A stretch of DNA of 64,000 nucleotides from Chondrus crispus. Taxonomy: Eukaryota; Rhodophyta; Florideophyceae; Gigartinales; Gigartinaceae. Within the stretch, counting starts at the first letter, position 1. Each line of letters begins with the position of its first letter. The notes below the pieces were generated by a model. It did no database searches. It saw nothing but the letters and a program-made list of their open reading frames with translations, and had not been told where the DNA came from. The stretch lies in the NCBI RefSeq assembly GCF_000350225.1, contig NW_005179056.1:1-64000 (forward strand), read 5' to 3'. Both the position numbers and the translations under genes were made by a program. Below are positions 24,166 through 35,360 of this stretch, one piece after another.

Positions 24166-26397
24166 TCGTAACTAAGGTGCTCCTGCCTCCCGCAATAGAG
24201 GACACTCGCGATAGGCTCCTCCCGGAGCAGCTCGCCAACGCCGTCCCATCCGGCATGGATGCCATAGTGCATGATTGCGGAATGCTCGTGCACCGCCACG
24301 GTCGGAATTCCAATTATGTCATGCTCTCCGTCGACGGACGTAATGCTTTTAATTATTTTTCTCGGCAGTCCTTGGTCGATCGCCTTCAAATCCAGACATC
24401 CAGCCAGCTCGCTTGCTGTCAAAATTTCATATACTGTTGTACGGGACCAGACCTTGAAGGTCGACCTTGAAGGTCTGGCACCGTACGACCGTATAGGTAA
24501 CCGGGGGAGGAGGGTAACACAACTTGTGTTGCCCTCCTCCCCCGATTTCTAATGCAGAGCCACGAGGGCACGCAACAGGGTGACTCTGCCAGCATTCTCC
24601 TAGTCTCGTTGACCCTACGGCAGCTTGTTCGCCGTATCAGCCGCCACTGCTGTCTCGCCCTGAATACATGGTATGCTGATGATGGCATACTGGTAGAACC
24701 CATCGACGAAGTGGTCAAGGCTTTAAAACTTCTTCGTGACGAGGAACCGGCGTCTGGATTTTACGTCAACATTGCCCACAACCACGCCTGCTCACTTCTC
24801 CCGTCTGCTCAACATTTTCCCCCTCACTGTGTGCAATGAAGGTGGCTTTGTTCTACTAGGCGCACCGCTCGGAACTGATCCATATATTCGCCACCACCTC
24901 CTCAAAAAGGCGCATCCGTTCCAAGAGTCGCTCAGCTTACTACATGAAATTCCCAATGCACACATTCGTTTCCATCTTCACCGTGTCACGGGCTCTGTCT
25001 GCAAAGTTGAACACGTTTTTGGCATTACACCGCCTTCACTATCCCTCCCAGCCGCCTTTCATTTTGATGAGCTGCAAATGGCTGCTTATTCTAGGCTTAA
25101 TGATGTCCCTGTGTCATCATCTATGGCTACACAGATTCATCTCCCACTCAGCTCGGGCGGGCATGGATTCACTGCTCTGTCTCCGTTCGTCTACGCCGCC
25201 TAAGCTTCTAGTCTCATCGATTCTGCCCGTGTACGTGTAAAATGCCGCAACAACCCCTCCGAGACTTTTTACCGCCTGATGGCCCGGCGGTTTCCCCTCC
25301 ACTTAGTTGGTGCGTTGAACCCTGAGGTTCGAACGCGCGGTGTTTTTGGAACGCAATCCTCCCTTGGTTCGTTTAAGCCCGACGCCCTGCTATCAAGGCC
25401 TGAACGTGTACACAAAACTATATTGCAGGCTGTGCATGGCGCCAAATCCCGCCTCGACTGGTAACAAAGCTCTTGGGACCGGAGCCCCGGACCTGGTGAT
25501 CATACTGCCTTCTGTCCGCCGCCGTTCAAGATGCAACTCTCTAATGCTCCCTGGAGCGTCGTCATTTTTATGCACTCACCCTTCGCTCACGTCACGAGTG
25601 TCCAGCGCGATGTGTTCCTGTATGCTATGTAGACATCTGGACACTCCTGTCTACCCTGACTCCATCCGCCCGCTCAATTGCCCCCACTGTCGCAAGCCCA
25701 TGGACGCTCGTGGAGACCATGCCGCCATATTCTGTAATGGATTTGGGGTCGTCCACCGCCAAAACACCGTCCGCAACCTACTATGTCGCTATACGATCCA
25801 CGCTGCTGGCCTTGCCCAGACCTCGAAGTCCAATTTCTCTTACCCGGCACAGCGCACTGCCCTGCTGATATACTCGTGCAAACACCGCCGCCGCCCGCCG
25901 CCGCCCTCCCGAGCGCCCGATCGCGTACGATGTCCCCATCCGCTCTCCGTATCGCCGCGTTTCGCTCCCCCTCGGTGCGCGGGACCTCGCTGGCCTAACG
26001 GAGGCCGCTCACGGCGACAAGCTCCGCGACCATGCCCGCATCGTGCGGGATGCCTTTCACCTCCCATGTGATGCCTCGCTCCATCCCCTCCGACCGGCCT
26101 TCGCCCTCCTCGCCTTTAACAGCCCCGGTGTGGCCAGTGCTCGCATCATAGCTGTCATAGAGACCCTGTCGCACCACATTGCAACCCGAACCTGCCCTTT
26201 CTACGGCACAGCCAAGCTGCGTCTTCTACAGCGCATTAGTTTCGCCATCTGGTCAAGTGTAGCCTCTGCCACCCTTGCCCGTATGCCTTATAACGGCGTG
26301 GCCCTATCCAGACTCGCCCAAGTGTGATTCCTTGACGCCTGCCCCGTGATATTGCATCGGCCCCTCTCATTGTTAGAGAAATAAATGGACTCAAAAA
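24166..26397 (+). mobile_element. LINE-type retrotransposon, copy E (5'-truncated)
   Basis: Begins immediately after the A-run of copy D, inside the RT (TKVLLPPAIEDTRDR). Motif A reads SVDGRNAFNYFS, motif B SHEGTQQGD, motif C WYADDG. Two inverted duplications lie between motifs A and B (24439-24544). The thumb region (24840-25200), zinc finger (NCPHCRKPMDARGDH, about 25680) and a decayed endonuclease region (from 25858, PADILV) follow. It ends in a 3' UTR with AATAAATGGACTCAAAAA at about 26379-26397. Several frameshifts; pseudogene. Confidence 0.85.
24439..24544. repeat. Two adjacent inverted duplications in LINE copy E
   Basis: The second hairpin is 24502-24522 paired with 24524-24544 (21-bp arms, one mismatch, 1-bp spacer). 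The first is centred near 24463 with arms of about 24 bp and a few mismatches. Read on the minus strand the left arms repeat the RT coding text YGRTVPDL and VLPSSP that normally lies here on the plus strand, so this is an inverted copy of local sequence. Confidence 0.8.
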
Positions 26398-28160
26398 AAT
26401 TTAATCCCCGCCGGCCCTGACCGCATCTCTCCGCGACTCCTACAGATCCTGGCCTGCACCACCCTCAGCCCGGAGGCCGGTGTGACTGGTCTGTCTGCCA
26501 TGACGCGCCTTGTTCAACGCCACGCTCTCTGGGACGTTCCGGATCAAACTGCGCCCCTTCCTGCCGCTTCCACACTAATCCCGCTCCAACCCCGCCCGGA
26601 CAAGATGCAGCCAACCGCTGTGGGTCAAGCCCTCCGTCGCCTTGTCACCAAGGTCCACCTACCTTCCGCCATAGAGGACAACCGCGATAGGCCCCTCCCC
26701 GAGGAGCTGGCCAATGCAGTCCCTTCCGGCATGGATGCCATAGTGCACGACTGCCGAATGCTCATGATCCGCTACGGTCGGGAATCTAATTATGTCATGG
26801 TCTCGGTCGACGCGCGCAATGCCTTTAATTCCTTTTCTCGCCAGTCCCTGCTCGACCGCCTTCCACTCCGGACACCAAGTCTAACTCGCTTTCTCAACGT
26901 CATATACGGCAGCACAGTGCCTGACCTCATCTTACCCTCCAATCGGCGGTTTCTCATGCAGAGCAAAGAGGGCACCCAGCAGGGTGAACCTGCCTGCATG
27001 CTGCTCTTCTCTCGGGCCATCCATCCTCTTGTCCGTCGTCTCAGCCGCCACTGCTGTCTCGCCCTCAACAGATAGTATGCCGACGACGGTACTCTCGTCG
27101 GCCCAATCGACGAAGTTGTAAAGGCCCTCACAATTCTCCGCGACGAGGGACCAGCGTCTTGGTTTCACATAAATATTGCCAAGTGCCGCGCCCACTGGCG
27201 CACCACCACGCCTGCCAACCTCTCCCGCCTACTCAACACATTTCTTCTCAACGTCTCCCGCGATGATGGCCTGGTTCTGCTCGGTGCCTCGCTAGGCACC
27301 GATGCTTATATTCGCCAACGCCTCGTCAATAAGGTACATTCCTGCTAGGCGTCGCTGAGCCCACTAGATGACATTCCCGATGCACGCATCCGTTTCCATC
27401 TTCACCGGGTCACAGCCTCTGTCTGCAAAGTCTGACACGTTTTCCGCCTTACACCGCCTTCTCTTTCCCTTCCAGCCGCTTTTCCTTTCGACGGACTGCA
27501 AATGGCAGCCCATGCCAGGCTAAATGATGTCCCAGTGTCCTCCTCCATGGCTACACAGATTCACTTCCCGCTCAGCCTGGGTGGACACGGATTCACCGCT
27601 CTATCTCCGTTTGTCTACGCCGCCTATGCTTTCAGGCTCATAGAGTCTGCCCTTGTCCGTGTGAAAGGCCCCAACAACCCCTCCGAGATTTTCTACCGCA
27701 AGATGCCTCGTCGGTTTCTCGTCCACGTCATTGGTGACTTCCACCCTGAGGTCCGAACACACGGCGTGTTTGGAACGCTCTCCTCTCTCCGTCCCTTGGA
27801 ACCAGACCCTGCTATCTAGACCTGAACTCGTACACGAAACTCTATTTCAGGCTATGCATGGCGCCACATCCCGACTGTACTGGGAAAACAGCTCATGGGA
27901 CTGCAACTCCCGACCTCGCGACCATAATGTTTTTTCCGTGCGCTGCTGTGCAAGATAAAATTCCATCAGAGCCCCTGGAGCGTCTTCGTTTTTATGCGCT
28001 CGCCCCTCGCTTACCTCACGAGTTTCTAGTGCGATGTGGTCGTGCATGCTACGTAGACATCTGGGCACTGCTGTCTACCCTGACTCCATCTGCCCCCTCA
28101 TTTGCCCACATTGTCGCAAGCCGTTGGACGCTCGCGCTGAGCATGCCGCCATATCCCTAG
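26398..28160 (+). mobile_element. LINE-type retrotransposon, copy F (truncated at both ends)
   Basis: Starts right after copy E's A-run, in the connecting region (AGPDRISPRLLQ). 26482-27075 is an open frame of 197 codons with VSVDARNAFNSFSRQ (motif A intact) and KEGTQQGEP (motif B). Motif C reads YADDG but a stop replaces the Trp before it. The thumb region and start of the zinc finger (ICPHCRKPLDARAEH, about 28098) follow. The copy breaks off at about 28160 where unrelated DNA-transposon sequence begins. Confidence 0.85.
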
Positions 28161-29247
28161 CGTTTGTATGGTTCCATATATGGAACCTAAGGCTTTTTCA
28201 GAAAATCGCCCAAATGCCCTATGGTTCCATATATGGACCCTGACGACCATATCGAGGGCTCCCTTTGGGTACAGATTGAGCATATAATGCCTTCTCAGAT
28301 AGGGGTTTTCACAATTCGAGGTTGTTGCTGACAGTGAGCTGATTCAGATGAATCTTACACCTCTTAAATCGGACGCTTCCAACCCATGTTGAGACTCCCA
28401 TCTCTCCCACCGTGCACAAAACTCAGGAAAACATGTCTACTGTCGTTCCAGAAATTCCGGAACCTGCTGATGGTAGCGGCGTGACCGTAGCACTATCCAG
28501 GAGACGCGGTAGAGGACGTGGGAGGGGTCGCGGCAGTGCTGGAAGAGGTCGAGGCCGCGCAAGGGAGCAGAGAACGGCAAGGGCAACCATTAACGGGCGA
28601 GATACAACGCAAGGTTGGCGCACTTCGCAGGTAATCGGACAACGTCTCATGCTTGAGGACGACTTTGTGTCTGAGGTGATTGGTGAGGGCGCAAGACTGT
28701 TTTGTTCGTCTGCCATGGACCGCTCGGAGATTGAAAGGGTGGTTCCGCAGCTGGAGCCGACAAGGGCAGGGAATATGGTGCTGTTTATGGATGAGTTACT
28801 GCACACATGTATGAATTGGCTCAATGAATACATTGATCTACAACGACGTAGTATGAAACCGCTAACAATTTACGACTTGTATCGTTATGTTGCAATATTG
28901 CTGATGTCGCACTGTACAGGACTCAATTTCGAGAAGACCATTGACATTATGCAACGAGAAGGGTGTAAAACTCCAAGTCCGGAGGAAATGAAGTTTATTA
29001 GTAACCACATCTTAGCTTTTTCACCGACGGCAAGGCGACAAGACAGCGGTCGGACTTGATTAGCTCAGAGAGACCAAACGCAAAGCCTCACACAGTTCGA
29101 GAACACCGCATTTCGCGTTTCGTGTAAAATGTTTTTCTCTCCCATTCACACACTGGCAACTCTTGACGACGACTTCTACGGAACGAGAGCCACCGATAAC
29201 CAATTCAAGACGTTGAGTAACCGCAAGTCTGACCGAGAAGGCCATAC
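28161..29247 (+). mobile_element. DNA transposon fragment, 5' part, cut by an LTR
   Basis: Sequence between the end of LINE copy F and the LTR at 29248. Near its left end the palindrome GGTTCCATATATGGAACC occurs at about 28170 and a near copy at about 28222. It contains a transposase-like ORF. The right half is missing because the LTR begins at 29248 and different sequence follows that LTR. Terminal repeats and target duplication are not visible, so the superfamily is open. Confidence 0.55.
28433..29059 (+). pseudogene. Transposase-like protein, N-terminal part
   Basis: ATG at 28433; 208 codons. Residues about 22-55 are an Arg/Gly-rich stretch (RRRGRGRGRGRG type) that could bind nucleic acid. 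Then comes a helical region with DLYRYVAILLMSHCTGLNFEKTIDIM, reminiscent of the N-terminal part of piggyBac-like transposases. Past the stop, at about 29150-29247, another frame reads LDDDFYGTRATDNQFKTLSN, which looks like a catalytic-core fragment with Asp residues. The link to piggyBac is from memory of the family style and is weak. Truncated and frame-broken. Confidence 0.45.
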
Positions 29248-30211
29248 TGTAGTGCAATGCGCCTGTCAGGCAGAGACTAAGGTCTGACGGTCCTACACAA
29301 ACAACAACAACAAAAACAACAACTGCCAACGGCACAGCGCTATGGAGTGTTCGAAGCTCCCTGTCCTCTTGAAGCGGGTTTGCGGCCCGCAGTAGCTCGG
29401 ATCCCTGATAGGGGGGCAAAGAGAAGGGCCCAGCCCGGGATCGGTAAATGGTGGTAGAGTTTTGTAAAGGCAACTGCTCGACGGGTTCGGAGGGGTGTCA
29501 AGGTAAACCTGGTCCAATGGGTCGTAAATCCAATGCTCGTAGATCGCCTTGTACACTTTATACCCTCGATAAGGGGTTTTCGACGGGGACGTCGCACCGT
29601 AGCCCGTCGGGAAGAAGAAAACGTAGCAGCGCTACACCGTCGTACTGCCCGATGGCAAAGTACCAACACCGGATCGGTCGCAACCAGATACCGATGGAAC
29701 CAACTCTGAGAAAAGCACCCCTGGTGCACCAACACAGAAGCCCGATGGCTAATGACGTCATGTTGCGGATCGCAATCCTACAAGGTGGGACCAACTCAAG
29801 ATTAAGGGAAGTTAGGATAGGGAAATAAAGGAAAATTGATAAGGAAAAAGGAGACCTCCGAGCGCAAAGGACACCGTAGGCTAGAGTAGAAGGGAATGTC
29901 TTGTAGAAGACGGACTTCGACCAAGGCAATATCAAACTCTGGCAACTCGGGTTACCTTTACTGACTTGGTGGTCAGCGGGCTAAGGTATATATCGCCCAG
30001 CCGGAGCCACTAAAGTAGCTCGCGGCGCTAGATCCTAGATCTAATCTAATGTCAGCAAAATTAATGCCAACTAATTAACTAAATAAATTAAATAATTAAA
30101 AATTAAAACTGTGCAATTATTCGCACGTGTGTCCTCCACCCCGCACTACTTGTCATATCCAATTATTTTCCTTTCACTTCACCCCCCTGTAGAGCCCTGT
30201 ATTGCACTACA
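29248..30211 (-). repeat. LTR family 1, minus-strand copy
   Basis: A 964-bp LTR, reverse complement of the 2645-3580 type along nearly its whole length, with the same TGTAGTGCA / TGCACTACA ends. The five bases on its two sides (CATAC and GGCCG) differ, and it joins a transposase fragment on the left to a gag-like ORF on the right. It is therefore not a simple solo LTR; recombination or deletion has occurred. Confidence 0.8.
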
Positions 30212-30805
30212 GGCCGCTAGGTCCGGGATAGGATCTCGTTGTCCCTCCATCGTCAGGGGATCGGGGAACGGGATCCCGGCGGCCGTGAGAGCCGATTTCG
30301 TGACGTCGGCGAACACTATATTTTCCTCCAACGGTTGTAACGCATGTAACTGCGGGTTAGATCTTGGCTTCGACGTGGTCGACTCGTCTTGTATACCGGG
30401 GGCGGGTCGTGTTTGCGCCGATTCCAAAGCGAGGTTACGCCGACGGAGGTCGTGGACTTCCTGCGTCAGGCGATCTACTTCCTCCCGTAGAGGAAGGAGC
30501 GTCTCGCCGACGGTGGACCCGATGTCCTTCTGCCACGCTCGAGTGCGAACGCGTTCTCGCGCGGCGAGGCGATCACGTCCCTGTTCGGACTGTACCTCCT
30601 GAGCGGCGATCTTACCAGCAACTAGGCTGGCCATCATCTCGCGTATCTTGGCCGTGTGCGAGTTGAGTTTCTCCTCGATTAAGTTGAGAGAGAACCTCTC
30701 GGCTTCACGGAGGCCTTCGCGGCGGTTCCGCGTGGTCCACGCCCGGACGGGCGCTGGGACGTCTCTCGGACGAGTGTCATGGGACGACTCGGAGCCGGTC
30801 ACCAT
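30212..30805 (-). pseudogene. gag-like coiled-coil ORF, cut by an LTR
   Basis: ATG at 30805 (minus), 198 codons to the LTR junction. Strongly charged, with a predicted coiled coil over about residues 25-120 (heptad-like runs of Leu, Glu, Arg). It lies where gag is expected after the family 3 leader. No zinc knuckle or capsid motif is in the surviving part. Treated as a fossil. Confidence 0.45.
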
Positions 30806-30936
30806 GGCGAATACACCTAACGGTCGGTGCGTGAGGGAAAGGCGCAGGGAGGAGAGATTGAAAGGGAAAGTAGGTCAGGGAAGAGGACACTCGGATGCAC
30901 GAGAGTATCGACTGTTTCTAGGTCGGGAGACCAAAA

Positions 30937-31554
30937 TGTCGTGCACTACAGCCACGTGTGGCGGCTGTAGGCAGAGCTACGCGCGTTCGGACGGGTAAGG
31001 CGATAACGGGAGACCACCCGGTGGATGACCGGAACCGGGATCCGGCCGTGGCTTGCGCGGTAGAGAAGTAGAACTAGAGTCAGCGAAAAAGAGGAAGAAT
31101 TAAAGGAAAAACAGAGCTGATGGAGCGGACAGCACAGTAGTTAACGTAGGGCTCGCGCGGGTGGGTCGACGCGCGCGGGGAAGGCAGTGGGGATTCTAGG
31201 GGTGTAGATGGCTCGGTCGGTATGGGCGAGCCAGTACCGAGTCGAGGCTACAACCTAGAATCCAGAAATCAAGGTAAAAGACCCGAGGCTTCGTGCCTCT
31301 TTACTTTGATTATCGGGTTGACTATATAGTCCCCGTCGCCGAAATGGCGAAGCTAAATTACACTATAAATTAGAATAACTAGAATATACGGGTGTAGCCC
31401 CGGGGTGTCGCAGAGGGATTACACGTGTACACCGGTGGGGAGCCAGCCGAGGGACAGGGGGAGTCCACGTGTACCTGGGGTACACGTGGTGGCGGTGCAG
31501 CGTGATTTTGGCGGGTAGGGACAGCTGTCCCGCTATAGTGTACAGTGCACTACA
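30937..31554 (-). repeat. LTR family 3
   Basis: 618-bp repeat with nearly inverted ends and a primer-binding site four bases beyond its 3' end. It contains several ACGTGT palindromes. It abuts the truncated family 1 LTR at 31555, so it probably inserted into that LTR. Confidence 0.6.
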
Positions 31555-32118
31555 CATCGGGTGACACGTTGGTGGAGCGCTGCTACTTTGACTTAATTTC
31601 CGACGGAGACTGTTGCGACGACGTCTCTCTCGAAGGGCTTTACGTGTATACAAGTCAGTGTTGGTGCCATCGGCCCCGGTTGCGACCGAACCGGTGAAGG
31701 TGTTTCCAGCCATCGGGCGCCACATTGGTGTAGCGCTGCTACTTTCATTTCGTTCCGTCGGGCTGCGTTGTGACGCCCCCGTCGAAAGCCTTGTTGCGTT
31801 AAAAGGTGTCGAAGACGCTCAACGAGCATTGGCCTTACAACCCAGTGGAACCGGGGGTACTCTACGTACACGCCACTCCCCACCCTCGCCGAGCAATTCT
31901 CTTCGCAATTCTCTACCACACCGATCCCGGGCCGGGTATTTTCTCTGTGTCCCCCTTTCAGGGATCTGAGAAACTACGAGTCTCAAGCTCGTTTAAACAG
32001 GGAAGGAAGAGTCGGACGCTCCGTAGCGCTGTGCCGTCGGCAGCTGTTCTTTTTGTTGTTTTTGTTGTTGTTGGACCGTCGGACCTCAGTATCTGCCTGA
32101 CAGGCGCATTGCACTACA
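31555..32118 (+). repeat. LTR family 1, 5'-truncated plus-strand copy
   Basis: Matches the right half of the 2645-3580 LTR and ends at 32118 in GCGCATTGCACTACA. It is more diverged from 2645-3580 than the minus-strand copy at 29248-30211, so it is probably older. Its left end is replaced by the family 3 LTR. Confidence 0.7.
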
Positions 32119-32642
32119 GTACCCGTTTCGGGAGAGCATCGTTCGCGAATAGGCATTGCATATACGGGACAAAACGATGTCCCAGTTGACAGAATGAGCC
32201 GCTCAGGTTGACGACGCGGGAAACAGGGATCGAATTCTTGCTGATGCAAGGCAGTTGCAAACGTTTGGTGCAATCCGCGGTTGGTACACTAGCTACGCTC
32301 ATCGCAATGGGTTTCTAATCCGCAAGGGAGCAGGAGAAGGGAACTCAGTGCACTTTGACCACGAATTTGCGGCGAAATCCCGTCATGAAATGAAAAGGAG
32401 GCAGCTCACTACCTTCTCTCATGCATTCTGAACATTGATGGGGTGGTGCTGTACAGATCTCTGCCAAGTCGGGCAATTTCGCAGGATGGGACTCCTTTTG
32501 AGCGGATAAAGGATCGCAGTACAGCAGTTCTTAATGTATTTGCTGATGGCTCGAAGGCCCCCTTACCATAATTGGAAAGCCACATCGCCCCAGAAGCTTT
32601 TCAAGACACTTCAACGGGCCCTGGGATCTGAACATCTACTAC

Positions 32643-32984
32643 GTGTCCCAATCTAATGCTTGGAACACAAAAACAATTTGGAAGAATATCGTGCAGGGGT
32701 TCAAATTTGCCCAATTCCAAGGCAAAACATATATTGACATTGTCGATAACCGTTCAGCACACAACATAGACTGCGGTGGTTTTGCACATTTCAAATGTTC
32801 TCTTCTTCCTCCGAATATGACTTCCTATTTGCAGCCCATGGATGCTGCGGCTGGTCGTTCATTCAAGTGCTATTTTCGGCGGCTTCTCGTCCGTCATATA
32901 TTGAACTCGATTGAAGGTCAATTGTCGATAGAACCTTCCGCTCGCGAATCTTTTAATATTCGCAAAAGTTGTTACCGTTTATGA
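32643..32984 (+). pseudogene. pogo-type transposase, catalytic core fragment
   Basis: 114 codons with the two best-kept blocks of a DDE_1 integrase fold: VDNRSAHN (catalytic Asp 2) and LPPNMTSYLQPMD (catalytic Asp 3), followed by the basic helix FKCYFRRLLVRHIL. This order and wording are characteristic of pogo/Tigger/jerky-type transposases, which cut and paste DNA at TA targets. The frame before this piece belongs to another register, so at least one frameshift separates it from the first Asp. Confidence 0.75.
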
Positions 32985-33220
32985 TGGCGTTGTTTTTAAT
33001 GTCCAGAGCATGGGATCTGGTTCCTGAGAGTGTGGTGTTGAACTTCTGGATTAAGACGGACATACTTCCGCCGTTTTTAATAGAAAATATAATAAGGCCC
33101 AAGAAGATGGGCAAGGATACGTGAAAGCAACACTGCGAGCTCCTACAGCATCAGCGTCCAGACCATGTCGGGAGGAGTGAGAAGAAGAGGCTGAAATGGC
33201 TCGATATCGAGGCGAATTAT

Positions 33221-33923
33221 TGTAGTATAACCCCCCCTGGGGCTTTTTTTAGTTAGATTAGATCAACAACGGGATCCCATACTGTAGAGCTCGACGCTCT
33301 ACAGTACAACCGCGCGTGTCCACGTGTACACAACGGGGACAAGGGACACGCTTATACACGTGCACACGTGTACCACGCGCGAACAAATCGCGCACGCACC
33401 ACGGGTAATACGTGTACTGTCAGCCTCGACATAGCTGACAGTATTACAGTGCAGGCCGACCTGCACTACAGTAGTCCACTACAGTACCGAGGTACTGTAG
33501 TGTTATGATAGATTGATTTGTATATTAAATTTGGAGCGGACCGACGGCGACAGGAGGGGGACAAGCACGGACTTGTCCTCAACCGACCGCCAAGGTCAGT
33601 CCACCCAGCTTATTCTAACTACGCGCCTTCGCCTTCGCGCGCGTTAGGAGGAAGGGAGCGGGTAGGGGACACACGCGTGCGCGAGCGAGCCTAGATTCGC
33701 CTCCGCCCGTCAGCGCTGGTACGTTCCCCAGCGCTGCTCCGGGGCGTCGAGGCGTAAATCGGCCCGCGCGTACGCTCGTCCCGGACCTTCCCGCTCTACC
33801 ACACCGCTACCAGGGCCCGCTTCCCTGCCTCGTTAGCTGGTGCTTCACCCGTCTTCCCGTTCGAACGGGGTCTACGTCGGACTGCCCGTACACCCTCAGT
33901 CGTCTGGGGGTGTTTATGCTACA
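33221..33923 (+). repeat. Solo LTR (family 2) with 5-bp target duplication
   Basis: A 703-bp LTR with ends TGTAGTATAA and TTTATGCTACA. The bases ATTAT occur directly on both sides (33216-33220 and 33924-33928), a clean 5-bp target duplication, so this is a solo LTR left after recombination between two LTRs. It splits the pogo-type transposase. A second LTR of the same family starts at 34382. Confidence 0.85.
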
Positions 33924-34381
33924 ATTATACGTCTTTGCAGAGCCGTACTGTACAGGAGGCATAAATAATTACGGGGCTAATGATGGCGTTACTGTAGAGG
34001 AAGAGGACGATGATGTAGGTTTTATAACTGAGGAACTGAGGGAGCTGGTTTTTAGTGGGGTGGTTGGCAAAGTCGATATTGATAGCGTCGATCGCTTGAT
34101 GGATGATGCAAGTAGTCTTCCAGTGGCAGAAACTGTTACAGAACAGACGCCGTCTGTTCTGTAAGAGCTGTCGGCTCTTTGTCAAGCAATCCATCTTGGA
34201 TAGGGGAATTTTAGGGCATTTAACGGTACAAAATACGATCAAGTTCATGGTGATACAGCCTCGGACGACGATGCCTCTACAGTTCTAGCGGAAGGACAAA
34301 CTGGACGCAAACCCTCCCTAGTTCGGTACGGCGTAGCATTGGAAGCTCTTTCAAAATAACTCCATTGCATAATGACAATTG

Positions 34382-35360
34382 TGTAGCATATTGGCAAAGT
34401 AGATTTAGGGTTAGATTATGCGATGTAAGGCACGACCGTTGCCACGTGCCCGAGCGCGCACACACGTGTACTGTCAGCCCGGATGGCTGATAGTGCCACA
34501 GTGGCTGAGTACAGTAGCTTGGCACTGTAGCACGCTACAGTATAGTACGGACTGTACTGTAGCCCTGTATGATTGACGCGATTGGTTGTATATTAAAACC
34601 ACAGGGAGCCCACGGCGGAGGGGAAGGACAAGCACGGGCTTGGTACCAGATCCTCCGCCCAAGGTCTAACCCCGTCTGCATATTCTACACGCCTTATCTT
34701 TACGCGAGCGCGGTAACCAGAAACTAACGCTGGTAGCGTTCGCGAACGTACGCGAGCGAGCTGGATCCGCCTCCGCCCGTCGGTGCTAGAACGCTTACTA
34801 GCGCCGCCCCGTGGCGTCGAGCGCTTCGATTCGCTCAAACGGGTACTTTGTTCGCGTCCGCTCCCCACCGCTCAACCACGCTACCACAGCCCGCGTTCTT
34901 TTCTGGTGTGTGTGTTATGTGCTTTTTCTCGCGTCACAAGTCTTCGAAGAACCATAGCTAGACCCGCAATGCGACGCGGGGTTTATGCTACATTTGTCTC
35001 CCGACCTAGACGGCCACGCGATTATCGCGAGAAAATTATCGTTCGACTCCGCGTCTGTACGCGACGAGATGGAAGAAGGTTCCGCGCCCACGATTCAATC
35101 CGAGGCGGCGAACATGACGTCGACCTCGTTCAGCGTTCAAGTGGGCCACGGTGCCGCAGGTCTTCGTGACCGCGACCCGGCGCCCGAATTTTAAGAAGAA
35201 CGCGCCCGCGCGATGTACTACCGAATCGCGAAATACATGGAGGAGGTCCGGAAGTCGCTTCGAATTGACGTATCGGACGCAATATATACGGGCTGTATGG
35301 AATAACTACAATCCCTTCGCAAAGGGAGGTTTCAACGCGTCTCAGTCTCTGGAGAACCTC
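34382..35360 (+). mobile_element. LTR family 2 with primer-binding site and short internal remnant
   Basis: LTR 34382-34992 (611 bp, ends TGTAGCAT and ATGCTACA), followed by TTGTCTCCCGACCTAG at 34994-35009, one mismatch from the primer-binding site of the other families. A few hundred bases of leader and gag-like sequence follow with no conserved domain. The rest of the element is not recognised. Broken fossil; right limit approximate. Confidence 0.65.

Larger units (their letters stand above)
30212..31554 (-). mobile_element. 5' end of an LTR retrotransposon (LTR family 3, fossil)
   Basis: Read on the minus strand: LTR 31554-30937 (618 bp, ends TGTAGTGCAC and GTGCACGACA), the primer-binding site TGGTCTCCCGACCTAG at 30933-30918, a leader, then a gag-like ORF from 30805. 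The rest of the element is missing where the family 1 LTR begins at 30211. Broken fossil, family not assigned beyond LTR retrotransposon. Confidence 0.65.
32119..34381 (+). mobile_element. pogo/Tigger-type DNA transposon remnant (interrupted by a solo LTR)
   Basis: Remains of a DDE_1-superfamily transposase in several frames. About 32225-32340 reads like the DNA-binding region (RILADARQLQTFGAIRGWYTSYAH). About 32430-32640 holds NIDGVV, the place of the first catalytic Asp, then ERIKDRSTAVLNVFADGSKAPL. 32643-32984 holds IDIVDNRSAHN and LLPPNMTSYLQPMDAAAGRSFK, with the second and third Asp 31 residues apart. An acidic C-terminal region continues after the inserted LTR (33910-34362). Frameshifts and stops make it a pseudogene. 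Terminal repeats were not found. Confidence 0.75.
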
